Part shown: piece by piece, positions 1 through 6,984 of the stretch
Layout of the letters: the number at the start of each line of letters is the position of its first letter
Numbering within the stretch: position 1 is the first letter of the stretch
Source of the DNA: Rugosimonospora sp036494675
GTDB lineage: Bacteria; Actinomycetota; Actinomycetes; Mycobacteriales; Micromonosporaceae
Length of the DNA stretch: 28,636 nucleotides
Assembly: GCA_036494675.1 (NCBI GenBank)
Contig: DASXOA010000098.1
Location: 1-28,636 of the forward strand
Direction of reading: 5' to 3'
Notes under the pieces: model-generated
The model's database searches: none
Told to the model about the DNA's origin: nothing
The model's input: only the letters and a program-made list of their open reading frames with translations
Program-made: the position numbers and the translations under genes

Positions 1-226
1 CAACGAACAGGGCGTACTCACCGACGTGCACAGCGACATCGCCGGACTGGCGTTGAAGCTGTCAAGCCAGGTCAGCGCGCGGGACCGGGCCGGGCTGCCG
101 GCCGCCACGAACGGGGCGACCCCGGCCCCCACCCCGGCACCGCCCCGCGCGCTGACCTGGCTCGACAGCTTCAAGGCCAGTCCGGCGATCTCGCCCTGCA
201 CGTCGGTGAGCACGCCCTGCTCGTTG
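1..226. repeat. Imperfect inverted repeat, 83 bp arms, 60 nt centre
   Basis: Bases 1-83 on the plus strand match the reverse complement of bases 144-226 at 76 of 83 positions, with a 60 nt spacer (84-143). The repeat may continue beyond the left edge. In the kinase reading frame six of the seven differences are at third codon positions and four are silent; the others give Q/H, G/S and E/D. On the plus strand the same frame is open from base 2 to a TAG at 254-256, so a homologous kinase fragment is readable on both strands. This looks like two diverged copies facing each other, not a perfect fold-back. Confidence 0.85.
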
Positions 227-342
227 ACTTTGTCGCTGATCAGCCGAGGTGCGTAGAAGCCGATGAGTACGGCCTCGACGAGCAGCACCGCGGCGAGCGT
301 GACCAGCACGTACGACACGGCCGTGCGTACCCACAGTCCCAT
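1..342 (-). CDS. Probable sensor histidine kinase, N-terminal part (runs off left edge)
   Basis: The ATG at 342 opens a frame that stays open for 114 codons to the window edge. Residues 5-33 form one hydrophobic segment (YVLVTLAAVLLVEAVLIG) preceded by a short basic start, followed by a polar extracytoplasmic stretch (LTDVQGEIAGLALKLS). This resembles the sensor end of actinobacterial two-component kinases. No kinase domain lies in the window, so the name rests on that resemblance and on the place directly after an adaptor-ATPase-permease operon, where such kinases are common. The start is 9 nt after the permease stop, so it is very likely cotranscribed. The frame is odd: residues 40-66 lie in one arm of a long inverted repeat, and residues 87-114 are simply the antisense of the other arm. 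The genuine protein is probably interrupted near residue 67-86, or the sequence is rearranged there. Confidence 0.5.
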   Translation of the reverse strand, partial: MGLWVRTAVSYVLVTLAAVLLVEAVLIGFYAPRLISDKVNEQGVLTDVQGEIAGLALKLSSQVSARGGAGVGAGVAPFVAAGSPARSRALTWLDSFNASPAMSLCTSVSTPCSL

Positions 343-351
343 CGCTGAAGG

Positions 352-1542
352 CTAACCCGCGCGCAGCGCGTCGGTGGGTGACAACCGTGCGGCGCGCAGC
401 GCCGGGTACAGCCCGGCCAGTACGCCGACGGCCACCGCGGCGGCGGCGCCCAGCAGCGGCGCCTTCGCCGGTAGGGCAACGGTCCAGGCGTGCGCATCCG
501 CGACCACCACGACGACCGCGAACCCGCCCGCCAGTCCGCCGATCGCACCCAGCACCGACAGGGTCAACGATTCGGCGATGAACTGCGCCGCCACGTGGAC
601 GCGGGCGGCACCCAATGCCCGGCGCAGCCCGATCTCGGTACGCCGCTCCAGCACCGCGATGACCATGACGTTGGCGATGCCGATGGCGCCGACGAGCAGG
701 GCGACCGCGCCGAGCCCGAGGAACAGCGCGTCCAGGGTGCCCGCCGCGGCGGCCCGCAGGGTCAGCGCGTCGGAGGGCCGGCTGACCGCGACCTCGCTGG
801 GGTCGGCCGGGTCGGCGGTGGCGCCGAGTACGTCGTGCACCGCGCTCACCGCGGATACGTCCGTGCGCACATAGATCCGGCTGGCCCGCCCGTCGTACCC
901 GAACAGGTGCCCGGCGACCCCGAATCCGATCAGCGCGGACCGGTCGATCTCCGGGGCGAGCGGCAACGGGCGCAGGATACCGACCACGGTGAACCAGTGC
1001 CCGCCCAGCCAGATCCGGGATGGCCCGTCGAGCCGGTCGAGTCCGAGCTGGACTGCGCACTGCGCGCCGAGTACGACGGCGGGGTAGTCGGCGAGCGCGT
1101 CGTCGAGGAAGCGCCCGGTCGCCACCGTTGCGTCCAATGTGGACAATAGACGCGAGTCGGCGGCGCGGACCGCGAGTCCCCCGTTGCGCGGGGCGGGGAT
1201 GCGGTCGGTGCGGTACACGTACCGGCCCGTCAGTTCGGCGGTGGGTGCGACGGCCTGCACCGCCGGGATGTGTCCGATGCTGCCCGAAGCGGTGGCGGGC
1301 AGTTCGACCTCGTTGCCTTCCAGGGAGTGGCCGTTGCTCACGATGAGAAGGTTGGTGCCCAGCCGGTCGATCTGGGCCAGCAGTTGGGCCTTGCTGGACT
1401 GGGTGATGCCCAGTACGGCGACGATGGCGGCCACGCCGATCGCGATGCCCAGCGCGGACAGCGTGGCGCGCCAGGGGCGGGCCCGCAGCCCGATCGTGGC
1501 GGTCGGTACCAGATCGGTCGGGCGCATCCGGGATCGGTTCAC
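352..1542 (-). CDS. ABC transporter permease, MacB/FtsX type
   Basis: The membrane subunit of a MacB/LolCE-like exporter, 396 aa. An N-terminal transmembrane helix (LSALGIAIGVAAIVAVLGI, about residues 27-45) is followed by a large extracytoplasmic MacB-PCD-like domain. A C-terminal FtsX domain carries three further helices and the typical cytoplasmic motif EIGLRRALGA. The GTG start at 1542 overlaps the stop of the ATPase gene by 4 nt (GTGA), the usual translational coupling. A longer open frame to 1803 exists, but its first 87 codons lie over the ATPase gene and look nothing like a permease. Such transporters use ATP hydrolysis to drive conformational change in the outer domain, expelling drugs, peptides or lipoproteins rather than importing. 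The substrate cannot be read from the sequence. Confidence 0.9.
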   Translation of the reverse strand: MNRSRMRPTDLVPTATIGLRARPWRATLSALGIAIGVAAIVAVLGITQSSKAQLLAQIDRLGTNLLIVSNGHSLEGNEVELPATASGSIGHIPAVQAVAPTAELTGRYVYRTDRIPAPRNGGLAVRAADSRLLSTLDATVATGRFLDDALADYPAVVLGAQCAVQLGLDRLDGPSRIWLGGHWFTVVGILRPLPLAPEIDRSALIGFGVAGHLFGYDGRASRIYVRTDVSAVSAVHDVLGATADPADPSEVAVSRPSDALTLRAAAAGTLDALFLGLGAVALLVGAIGIANVMVIAVLERRTEIGLRRALGAARVHVAAQFIAESLTLSVLGAIGGLAGGFAVVVVVADAHAWTVALPAKAPLLGAAAAVAVGVLAGLYPALRAARLSPTDALRAG

Positions 1543-2204
1543 GGCCGTACCACCTGACCGTCGCGTACCTCGATGCACCGGTCGAGGGCGTCGGCGACGC
1601 GGCGGTCGTGGGTAACCACGACCAGCGTGCTGCCGTCGCGGGCCAGCGCGTGGAGCAACGTCATGATCTCCTGGCCGGTGACGGAGTCCAGGTTGCCGGT
1701 GGGCTCGTCGGCCAGCAGCAGCGCGGGGCGCCCGACGATGGCCCGGGCGATGGCCACCCGCTGGCGTTCGCCGCCGGACAGCTTGGCCGGCCGCTGATCG
1801 CACCGGTGCGACAGGCCGACCCGGTCCAGCGCCTGCCGGGCGCGCTCGCGCCGCCGCCGGCCGTCGATGCCCCGGTAGAGCAGTCCCGCCGCCACGTTCT
1901 CCACGGCGCTGAGCGCCTCCATCAGATGGAACTGCTGGAAAACCACACCGATGTGGTACGCCCGGATCCCCGACAGTTCCCGGTCACCGAGGCCGCCGAT
2001 GTCCACACCGGCGATGCTCACGCGGCCGGCACTGGGCCGGTCCAGTCCGGCCATCAGGTTCAGCAGGGTCGACTTTCCCGAACCGGAGGCGCCGACCACG
2101 GCGACGCGCTCGCCGGCTGCGATGGCGAGGCTCACCCCGCGCAGCGAGCGCACCGGTGGGGTACCGGGATAGGTCTTGTGAACGTCGTCGAGTTCCACGG
2201 TCAT
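1539..2204 (-). CDS. ABC transporter ATP-binding protein, LolD/MacB type
   Basis: A 221 aa nucleotide-binding subunit with all motifs intact: Walker A GASGSGKST (residues 38-46), Q-loop VVFQQFH (about 87-93), signature LSGGERQR (142-149), Walker B LLLADEPTGNLDS (162-174) and the switch histidine in VVVTHD (about 195-200). Length and motif wording fit the MacB/LolD/FtsE subfamily, which pairs with FtsX-fold permeases such as the next gene. The ATG at 2204 overlaps the stop of the adaptor gene (ATGA), and its own stop overlaps the permease start, so adaptor, ATPase and permease are translationally coupled. A cytoplasmic dimer on the membrane inner face is expected from the family. Confidence 0.95.
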   Translation of the reverse strand: MTVELDDVHKTYPGTPPVRSLRGVSLAIAAGERVAVVGASGSGKSTLLNLMAGLDRPSAGRVSIAGVDIGGLGDRELSGIRAYHIGVVFQQFHLMEALSAVENVAAGLLYRGIDGRRRRERARQALDRVGLSHRCDQRPAKLSGGERQRVAIARAIVGRPALLLADEPTGNLDSVTGQEIMTLLHALARDGSTLVVVTHDRRVADALDRCIEVRDGQVVRP

Positions 2205-3361
2205 GACGCCGGCACCTCCACGACGGTTCCCTCCGGCACTCCCTCGATCTCGACCAGCCCGTCGGACTCGTCGAACAGCTTGGTCCGCACCCCCACGAGC
2301 CGGCGCCGGCCGCCGTCGCGGACCGCGACCTCGAATCCGCCGCCGGGCGCGGCCAGCAGCGCGTCGATGGGCACGGCGAGGACGGCCCGGTCCTGCGCGC
2401 TGGTGATGGACACCTGCACCGGCCCGATCCCCGGGCCGGCAGCGCCAGCCGCGCCAGCCGTGCCAGCCGTGCCAGCCGTGCCAGCCGTGCCAGCAGCGCC
2501 AGCAGCGCCGGCCGGGGCGTCGAGCGTGATGGTCACCGGAATGCTCACGGTCACGGCGCCGGGCGCCGGCCCTCCGCCGGCCGCCGGGTCAGCGGCGGTC
2601 GAGACGACCGCGGCGCCGATCGTCGCCACCCGACCACGGGTTCCGCCGGCTGCGCCGGAGGCGCCGGGCAGGCTGACGCTGACCGGGTCGCCGGGGTGCA
2701 CCGTTTCCTGCCGGGCGGGGTCGAGGCTGACCGTGACGGCGGTCGTGGTCGCCGTCACCGTGAGGATCGGAGCGCCCGGCGCCAGCGGTGTGCCCAGCGC
2801 GGCGGACACCGCCCCGACGCGTACCGGCCCCGGCCGGAAAACCACCTCGCCGAGCCTGATGACCCCGGTCTGGGGCAGCCCGTGGGCGCGCTGCCAGCGG
2901 CGTATCGCCGTGGCGGTGGAGGTGGAGAAGTGGTTGTCGACGGTGAGCCCGGCGCCGAAGCCGAGCGTGGCCAGGCAGTGTTCGAGTTGCCGGACGTCCG
3001 GCCCGTCCGGCATGCCGGGGGCGAAGTCGCGCCAGGCCGGCCGGGAACCCACCCAGAGGACGACCGGCTGACCGTCCACTTCGTACAGTCGCTGGTCGGC
3101 TCCGACCACCGTACCCACCGCCGGCAGCCAGGTCAGCGTCCCGGGTACGGCGGCGACGACGGCAGCCTGATCGGAGTACCCGAGGGTGCCGCCGACGATG
3201 TCCCGGACGGTGACGTCGGTACGGATGACCCGGGCGGTACCGGTGGCGAACGGTGCCGCCGCCGGCACGGCCGGTGCCGCCCGGTGCAGCACGAACCAGC
3301 CGGTACCGGCCAGCACCACCACCCCCACGGCGGCGTAGCCGCCGCGCCGCCATTCAGCCAT
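2201..3361 (-). CDS. Periplasmic-adaptor-like protein with peptidoglycan-binding domain
   Basis: A 386 aa protein anchored by one N-terminal helix (YAAVGVVVLAGTGWFVL, residues 9-25). The part near residues 40-95 has the beta-rich look of HlyD/MacA-type adaptors. A peptidoglycan-binding-1-like segment follows (DVRQLEHCLATLGF ... TATAIRRWQRAHGLPQTG, about residues 121-167). The C-terminal half again looks like adaptor beta-barrel domains, interrupted by a Gly-Ala-Thr linker built from a 9 bp tandem repeat. In actinobacteria this architecture regularly precedes a MacB-like ATPase and permease, as here. It probably links the transporter to the cell wall. The ATG at 3361 overlaps the lipoprotein gene by 8 nt, and its stop overlaps the ATPase start. 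What it binds is unknown. Confidence 0.85.
   Translation of the reverse strand: MAEWRRGGYAAVGVVVLAGTGWFVLHRAAPAVPAAAPFATGTARVIRTDVTVRDIVGGTLGYSDQAAVVAAVPGTLTWLPAVGTVVGADQRLYEVDGQPVVLWVGSRPAWRDFAPGMPDGPDVRQLEHCLATLGFGAGLTVDNHFSTSTATAIRRWQRAHGLPQTGVIRLGEVVFRPGPVRVGAVSAALGTPLAPGAPILTVTATTTAVTVSLDPARQETVHPGDPVSVSLPGASGAAGGTRGRVATIGAAVVSTAADPAAGGGPAPGAVTVSIPVTITLDAPAGAAGAAGTAGTAGTAGTAGAAGAAGPGIGPVQVSITSAQDRAVLAVPIDALLAAPGGGFEVAVRDGGRRRLVGVRTKLFDESDGLVEIEGVPEGTVVEVPAS
2444..2506. repeat. 9 bp tandem repeat inside the adaptor gene
   Basis: Seven consecutive 9 bp units of the form gccagccgt (two end units read gccagcagc, the first gccagccgc). Four units are identical. On the coding strand they give an Ala-Gly-Thr / Ala-Gly-Ala linker. 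The unit is a multiple of three, so copy number can change without frameshift. Confidence 0.9.
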
Positions 3362-3881
3362 TGGGCTGACCCACGCTGATGTTGCCCCCGGAACTGGCCA
3401 GGTACTGGTCGCACGCAGCCACGGCCGATCGGGTACCCGGATCGCCCTTCACGTCGAGCACGGAGTCCGAGCGGAACACGCCGTCCACTCCCGGGTCGGG
3501 CCAGTCCGGCGCTCCGTGCGCCCGCACACATGAGGCGAACTTGAGCAGATCGGCCAGCTGTCCCGAGGGGATCGGGGATGCCGGAGTGGCCTGGGGCATC
3601 ACGGACGCGCAGGCCTGGCGTACCTGGCCGGTCAGGGCAGGTCGCTCATTCGGGTAGTGCCACCGCCCGTCGCCGGGGTCATAGGTGGGGTCCGGATAGT
3701 TCGGCAACCCGTGCGCCCGGTAGCAGTTGATCACCCGCATGATGTCGTCGGGCATGACATTCGGGTCCTGCCGACCGGACGTCCCGGGGGCGGAGTGGGC
3801 CGGGCCGCGGGAGCAACCCGTACCCGTGAGAGCAAGAGCAATCGCGGCCGCGACGGCGGCCAGACGAACGAAAGGTGACAT
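3354..3881 (-). CDS. Secreted lipoprotein with two CxRAHGxPxxPDP motifs
   Basis: A 175 aa lipoprotein starting at ATG 3881 with signal peptide SPFVRLAAVAAAIALALTGT and lipobox LTGTGC. An in-frame ATG further upstream would add 34 residues before the signal peptide and is unlikely. The mature part is an internal duplication: CYRAHGLPNYPDP in the first half and CVRAHGAPDWPDP in the second. Each is followed by a further cysteine (VRQACASV, VAACDQYL), giving four cysteines besides the lipidated one. Similar CxRxxGxPxFPDP proteins occur next to peptidoglycan-binding adaptor/ABC operons in actinomycetes, but I know of no assigned function. The 8 nt overlap with the adaptor gene suggests it is part of the exporter system, on the outer face of the membrane. 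Disulfide pairing is likely; cofactor binding is open. Confidence 0.8.
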   Translation of the reverse strand: MSPFVRLAAVAAAIALALTGTGCSRGPAHSAPGTSGRQDPNVMPDDIMRVINCYRAHGLPNYPDPTYDPGDGRWHYPNERPALTGQVRQACASVMPQATPASPIPSGQLADLLKFASCVRAHGAPDWPDPGVDGVFRSDSVLDVKGDPGTRSAVAACDQYLASSGGNISVGQPNG

Positions 3882-3984
3882 GGACACAGCCTCGACGCGG
3901 CGGGCGTCGATGGCTTCACCGCGACGAGCGAACGCCTCTCCCCCATCCGAGGGAGCCGCCTCGCGCCCCACGGCCGCCGGCAAC

Positions 3985-4086
3985 CTCGGCCCGGAACGGG
4001 CCTCAGCCCGGAAACCATCTCAGCTCCGAAACGACCTCGGCCGAGAAACCACCTCGGCCCCGAAACGACCTCGGCCCCGAAACGAC
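3985..4086. repeat. Six-copy 17 bp tandem repeat
   Basis: Six head-to-tail 17 bp units fill this stretch. The two rightmost units are identical (ctcggccccgaaacgac) and copies become more diverged toward lower coordinates. It lies between the GntR stop (4095) and the lipoprotein start (3881), so it is in the 3' untranslated region of one gene and upstream of the next. The remaining 3882-3984 shows no gene. Confidence 0.9.
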
Positions 4087-4095
4087 CGGGTCGTT
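4081..4095 (-). terminator. Small hairpin at the GntR stop codon
   Basis: aacgac / gtcgtt form a 6 bp stem with a 3 nt loop, ending at the first base of the GntR stop codon. There is no T-tract. A weak terminator is possible; chance is also possible because one arm belongs to the 17 bp repeat. Confidence 0.25.
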
Positions 4096-4850
4096 CAGCC
4101 GGTGGCTCCCCAACTCAGCGAGAGCCCGGTGGCCGCCCGTTCCGTGCGGACCTCCATCATGCTGCCCAGGATCGTCGCGCGGTCCACCACCACCGCCGTC
4201 GCGTCCAGCACGTAGGTGACCCGGTCGCTGACGAACACCGGCGCGCCCGCGTCCTCACCCAGATGGGCCGCGATCCCCGCGTCCAGCACCGCGGGCCGGA
4301 TCGTCTCCGACGCCCGCGCCACCGCCACCCCGACGTCTGCGAGCGCCCCGTACAGCGACACGCTCGTGAAGTCCCGCTCCCGGATCTGCTCCGCGTACGG
4401 CGGGCGGACCCACGACACCTGGTGGATGGCCGGGCGCCCGGCGAACTCCCGTACCCGTTCCAGCCGCAGCGCGGCGTCGCCGGCCCGGGTCCGCAGCCCG
4501 GCGGTGACCCACGCCGGCGCCCGGCGCAGGGAGCGGCCGAGCACGGTCGTGCGTACCTCGTGGCCCTGCGTCCTCAGGTCGTCCACGAGGCTCTGCAGGG
4601 AGCCGAGTTGGTAGGCCAGGTGCGGCGGTGCGACGAACGTGCCGCGGCCGGCCTGCTGCACGATCAGCCCTTCATCGCTGAGCTGCCGGAGCGCCTGGCG
4701 CAGCGTCATGAGGGTGACCCCGTACGAGGCGCTCAGCTCGCGCTGAGCCGGCAGCGCCTCGCCGGCGGCGTAGCGTCCCGCCCGGATCCTCGCGGCGAGG
4801 TCGGCGGCGATGGCGCGGTACCTCGCCTCGTGTCCGGCGTCGCGCGTCAT
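4095..4850 (-). CDS. GntR-family transcriptional regulator (HutC/UTRA type)
   Basis: A 251 aa regulator. Residues 9-75 form the GntR winged helix: RYRAIAADLAARIRAG, then the recognition part LPAQRELSASYGVTLMTLRQ and the wing GLIVQQAGRGTFV. Residues of about 90-240 are a UTRA effector domain of the HutC subfamily (LRLERVREFAGRP, DRVTYVLDATAVVVDRATI). HutC-type regulators usually bind palindromes of the GT-N-TA-N-AC kind and release them on binding a small metabolite. The gene lies 131 nt downstream of trpA on the same strand, so it may be cotranscribed. The paired palindromes GTTCTAGAAC in front of trpB fit this family well. I infer it is the local regulator of trpBA; its ligand is unknown. 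Confidence 0.9.
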   Translation of the reverse strand: MTRDAGHEARYRAIAADLAARIRAGRYAAGEALPAQRELSASYGVTLMTLRQALRQLSDEGLIVQQAGRGTFVAPPHLAYQLGSLQSLVDDLRTQGHEVRTTVLGRSLRRAPAWVTAGLRTRAGDAALRLERVREFAGRPAIHQVSWVRPPYAEQIRERDFTSVSLYGALADVGVAVARASETIRPAVLDAGIAAHLGEDAGAPVFVSDRVTYVLDATAVVVDRATILGSMMEVRTERAATGLSLSWGATG

Positions 4851-4873
4851 CGTGCTTCCTCACGTTCCTCTGG

Positions 4874-4965
4874 CTCGGCAGGACCGGACTCAACGAGACC
4901 GGACTCGGCAGGACCGGACCCGAGACCAGAGAACAGAGACCGGACCCGACGAGACCAGAGACCAG
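4874..4965. repeat. Degenerate direct repeats between trpA and the GntR gene
   Basis: The 16-mer ctcggcaggaccggac occurs twice exactly 30 bp apart (4874 and 4904), followed by decaying copies of gagacc / gaccgga. The 131 nt between trpA and the GntR gene is largely made of this. I see no gene in it. Confidence 0.7.
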
Positions 4966-4981
4966 TCCCGCCCCACAGAAC

Positions 4982-5755
4982 CTAGTCCAGCGCCCGCCGG
5001 ATCCGCGCCAGGTACCCGCCGACGTCCTTCGGACCCGCCCCGTCGAGTACCCGCCGCATGACCGCGGCGCCGACGACGACCCCGTCCGCGTCCCGGGTGG
5101 CCTGCGCCGCCTGCTCCGGTGTGGAGATGCCGAACCCCAACAGGATCGGCCGGGCGGTGGTTCGCTTGAGCTGCGCGGCGAGCCTGGTGGCCGATGCGCC
5201 GAGAGCTTCCCGCTCGCCGGTGGTGCCCATCAGCGAGACCGCGTAGACGAACCCGCGGCTGCGCCGGGCGATCTCGACCAGCCGGGCCTGCGGCGTCGCG
5301 GGCGAGGCGAGCAGGGCCAGGTCGACACCGGCGGCGCTCGCGGCCTCCTCCACCTCGCCCGCCTCCTCCAGCGGCAGGTCCGCGACGATCAGGCCGTCGA
5401 CCCCCGCCTGCCGCAACGCGTCGCAGAACGGCTGCGGGCCGTCGTGCACGACCAGGTTGTCGTAGGTGCTGGCGACCAGCGGTACGTCCAGGTCCACCCC
5501 GGCAAGGCCGGCGAGGATGTCGTGCGCGCGGGCGCCGCGCGCCAGCGCCAGGTGTGAGGCCTCCTGGATGGTGGCGCCGTCGAGGGTGGGGTCGGAGAAC
5601 GGCAGGCCGACCTCGATCGCGTCCGCGCCCGCGTCGGCGAACGCCCGCAGGTAGTCGACCCAGTCCGCGGTGATGCCCCCGGTCAGGTACGGCATGAGCA
5701 GCGCGCGGCCGCCGTCGCGGCGGGTACGCAGACGTGTTTCCAGCGCGCCCATCAC
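4982..5755 (-). CDS. trpA: Tryptophan synthase alpha chain (divergent)
   Basis: Cleaves indole-3-glycerol phosphate to indole and glyceraldehyde 3-phosphate in the TrpA-TrpB complex. The TIM-barrel landmarks are present: catalytic Glu in AIEVGLPFSDP (residue 48), catalytic Asp in TLDGATIQ (residue 59), VADLPLEE, SRGFVYAVS and the phosphate-binding GFGIS. Some usual wordings differ: PYLTGGIT instead of a PF(I/L)TAGDP-like start, STYDN instead of MTYYN, and TLDG instead of the common LADG. It is 257 aa if the GTG at 5755 is used; an ATG at 5752 is equally possible, and both overlap the trpB stop. Catalytic residues argue for activity. No trpC or other tryptophan gene is nearby, so this may be a second, specialised copy. 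Confidence 0.92.
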   Translation of the reverse strand: MMGALETRLRTRRDGGRALLMPYLTGGITADWVDYLRAFADAGADAIEVGLPFSDPTLDGATIQEASHLALARGARAHDILAGLAGVDLDVPLVASTYDNLVVHDGPQPFCDALRQAGVDGLIVADLPLEEAGEVEEAASAAGVDLALLASPATPQARLVEIARRSRGFVYAVSLMGTTGEREALGASATRLAAQLKRTTARPILLGFGISTPEQAAQATRDADGVVVGAAVMRRVLDGAGPKDVGGYLARIRRALD

Positions 5756-6963
5756 ACCAGCTCCATCAGGGTGGCCGTGTCCTTGTCGCCGCGCCCGGAC
5801 AGGGTGAGCAGGACGGTGGCGCCGGGCGGCACCTCGCCGGACTGCGCCGCGCGGATCACCCAGGCCACCGCGTGCGCCGACTCCAGGGCGGGCAGGATCC
5901 CCTCGGTACGGGCCAGCCGCAGCGCCGCGTCGACCACCTCCGCGTCGGTGACCGTGACGTAGCGGGCCCGACCGAGGTCACGCAGGTAGGCGTGTTCCGG
6001 GCCGACGCCGGGGTAGTCCAGGCCGGCGGCGATGGAGTCGGCCTCGATGATCTGGCCGTCGTCGTCCTGCAGGAACAGCGACCGGAAGCCGTGCAGCACG
6101 CCGAGGCGGCCCAGCGCCGCGCCGGCACCGCCGTACGCCTCGACGCCGACGAACTGGGCCGCGGTGTCAACGAATCCGGCGAACGTGCCGGCCGCGTTCG
6201 AGCCGCCGCCGACGCACGCCACGACGTAGTCCGGCACGCCGGTGCTCAGTTCGCTGGCGCACTGCCCGCGCGCCTCCTCACCGATGACGCGTTGAAATTC
6301 ACGAACCATCCAGGGGTACGGGTGGGGTCCGATCACCGAGCCGACGCAGTAGTACGAGTCGTGGAGCGCACCGACCCAGTGGCGCATCGCCTCACTGGTG
6401 GCGTCCTTGAGCGTACGGCTGCCGGTGCCCACCGGTACCACCTCGGCCCCCAGTACCCGCATCCGGAACACGTTGAGCGCCTGGCGCTCCACGTCGCGTT
6501 CACCCATGAACACGGTTGCCCGCAGGCCCAGCAGTGCCGCGGCGGTCGCGGTGGCGACCCCGTGCTGCCCGGCGCCGGTCTCGGCGATCAGCCGGGTGCG
6601 ACCCATCCGGGTGGCCAGCAGCGCCTGGCCCAGCACGTTGTTGATTTTGTGGGAGCCGGTGTGGGCGAGGTCTTCGCGCTTGAGCAGCAGGTCGATGCCC
6701 AACTCGGCGGACAGCCGCCACGCCGGCGTCAGTGCGGTGGGGCGCCCGGCGTGTACCGCCAGCAGCGTGGCGAGGCTGCCGCGGAAGCCGGGATCCGAGC
6801 GCGCGTCGCGGAACGCCTCCTCGACCTCCTGGCACGCACCCACCAGCGACTCGGGCACGAGCCGGCCGCCGTAGTCACCGAACTTCCCCCGCGGCCCGGG
6901 GTCGCTCATCTCCGCGGGCCGGGCCGCCGGCACGTCTCGCGGTCGCAGCTGCAGGTCACCCAT
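5752..6963 (-). CDS. trpB: Tryptophan synthase beta chain (divergent)
   Basis: A PLP enzyme that joins indole and L-serine to tryptophan; 403 aa. PLP lysine K106 lies in HTGSHKINN, the catalytic glutamate E128 in AETGAGQHGVA, the phosphate loop GGGSN at 252-256, and the C-terminal PLP-ring serine S389 in SGRGDKD. It is clearly the TrpB1 class, with deviations. The segment before GVLHG (GGAGAALGRLGVLHG) is about eight residues shorter than the usual G-x-G-x-x-x-G-x-HAA-x-L stretch. HTGAHKINN reads HTGSHKINN, and HSISAGLDYPG reads DSIAAGLDYPG. The N-terminus has about 25 residues before GKFGDYGGR. The ATG at 6963 is preceded by AAGGTGG. The gene is coupled to trpA and lies behind two palindromic operators. 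Confidence 0.93.
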   Translation of the reverse strand: MGDLQLRPRDVPAARPAEMSDPGPRGKFGDYGGRLVPESLVGACQEVEEAFRDARSDPGFRGSLATLLAVHAGRPTALTPAWRLSAELGIDLLLKREDLAHTGSHKINNVLGQALLATRMGRTRLIAETGAGQHGVATATAAALLGLRATVFMGERDVERQALNVFRMRVLGAEVVPVGTGSRTLKDATSEAMRHWVGALHDSYYCVGSVIGPHPYPWMVREFQRVIGEEARGQCASELSTGVPDYVVACVGGGSNAAGTFAGFVDTAAQFVGVEAYGGAGAALGRLGVLHGFRSLFLQDDDGQIIEADSIAAGLDYPGVGPEHAYLRDLGRARYVTVTDAEVVDAALRLARTEGILPALESAHAVAWVIRAAQSGEVPPGATVLLTLSGRGDKDTATLMELV

Positions 6964-6984
6964 TGCCGTCCACCTTGCCTCACC

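Noticed and set aside
1543..1803. An 87-residue N-terminal extension of the permease.
   Set aside because: It lies entirely over the ATPase gene in another frame; the GTG at 1542 with a GTGA overlap is the natural start.
3882..3983. A 34-residue upstream extension of the Cys-rich lipoprotein.
   Set aside because: It would bury the signal peptide and lipobox inside the protein.
3985..4086. CRISPR-like array.
   Set aside because: The 17 bp units are head-to-tail with no spacers, and no cas gene is nearby; it is a simple tandem repeat.
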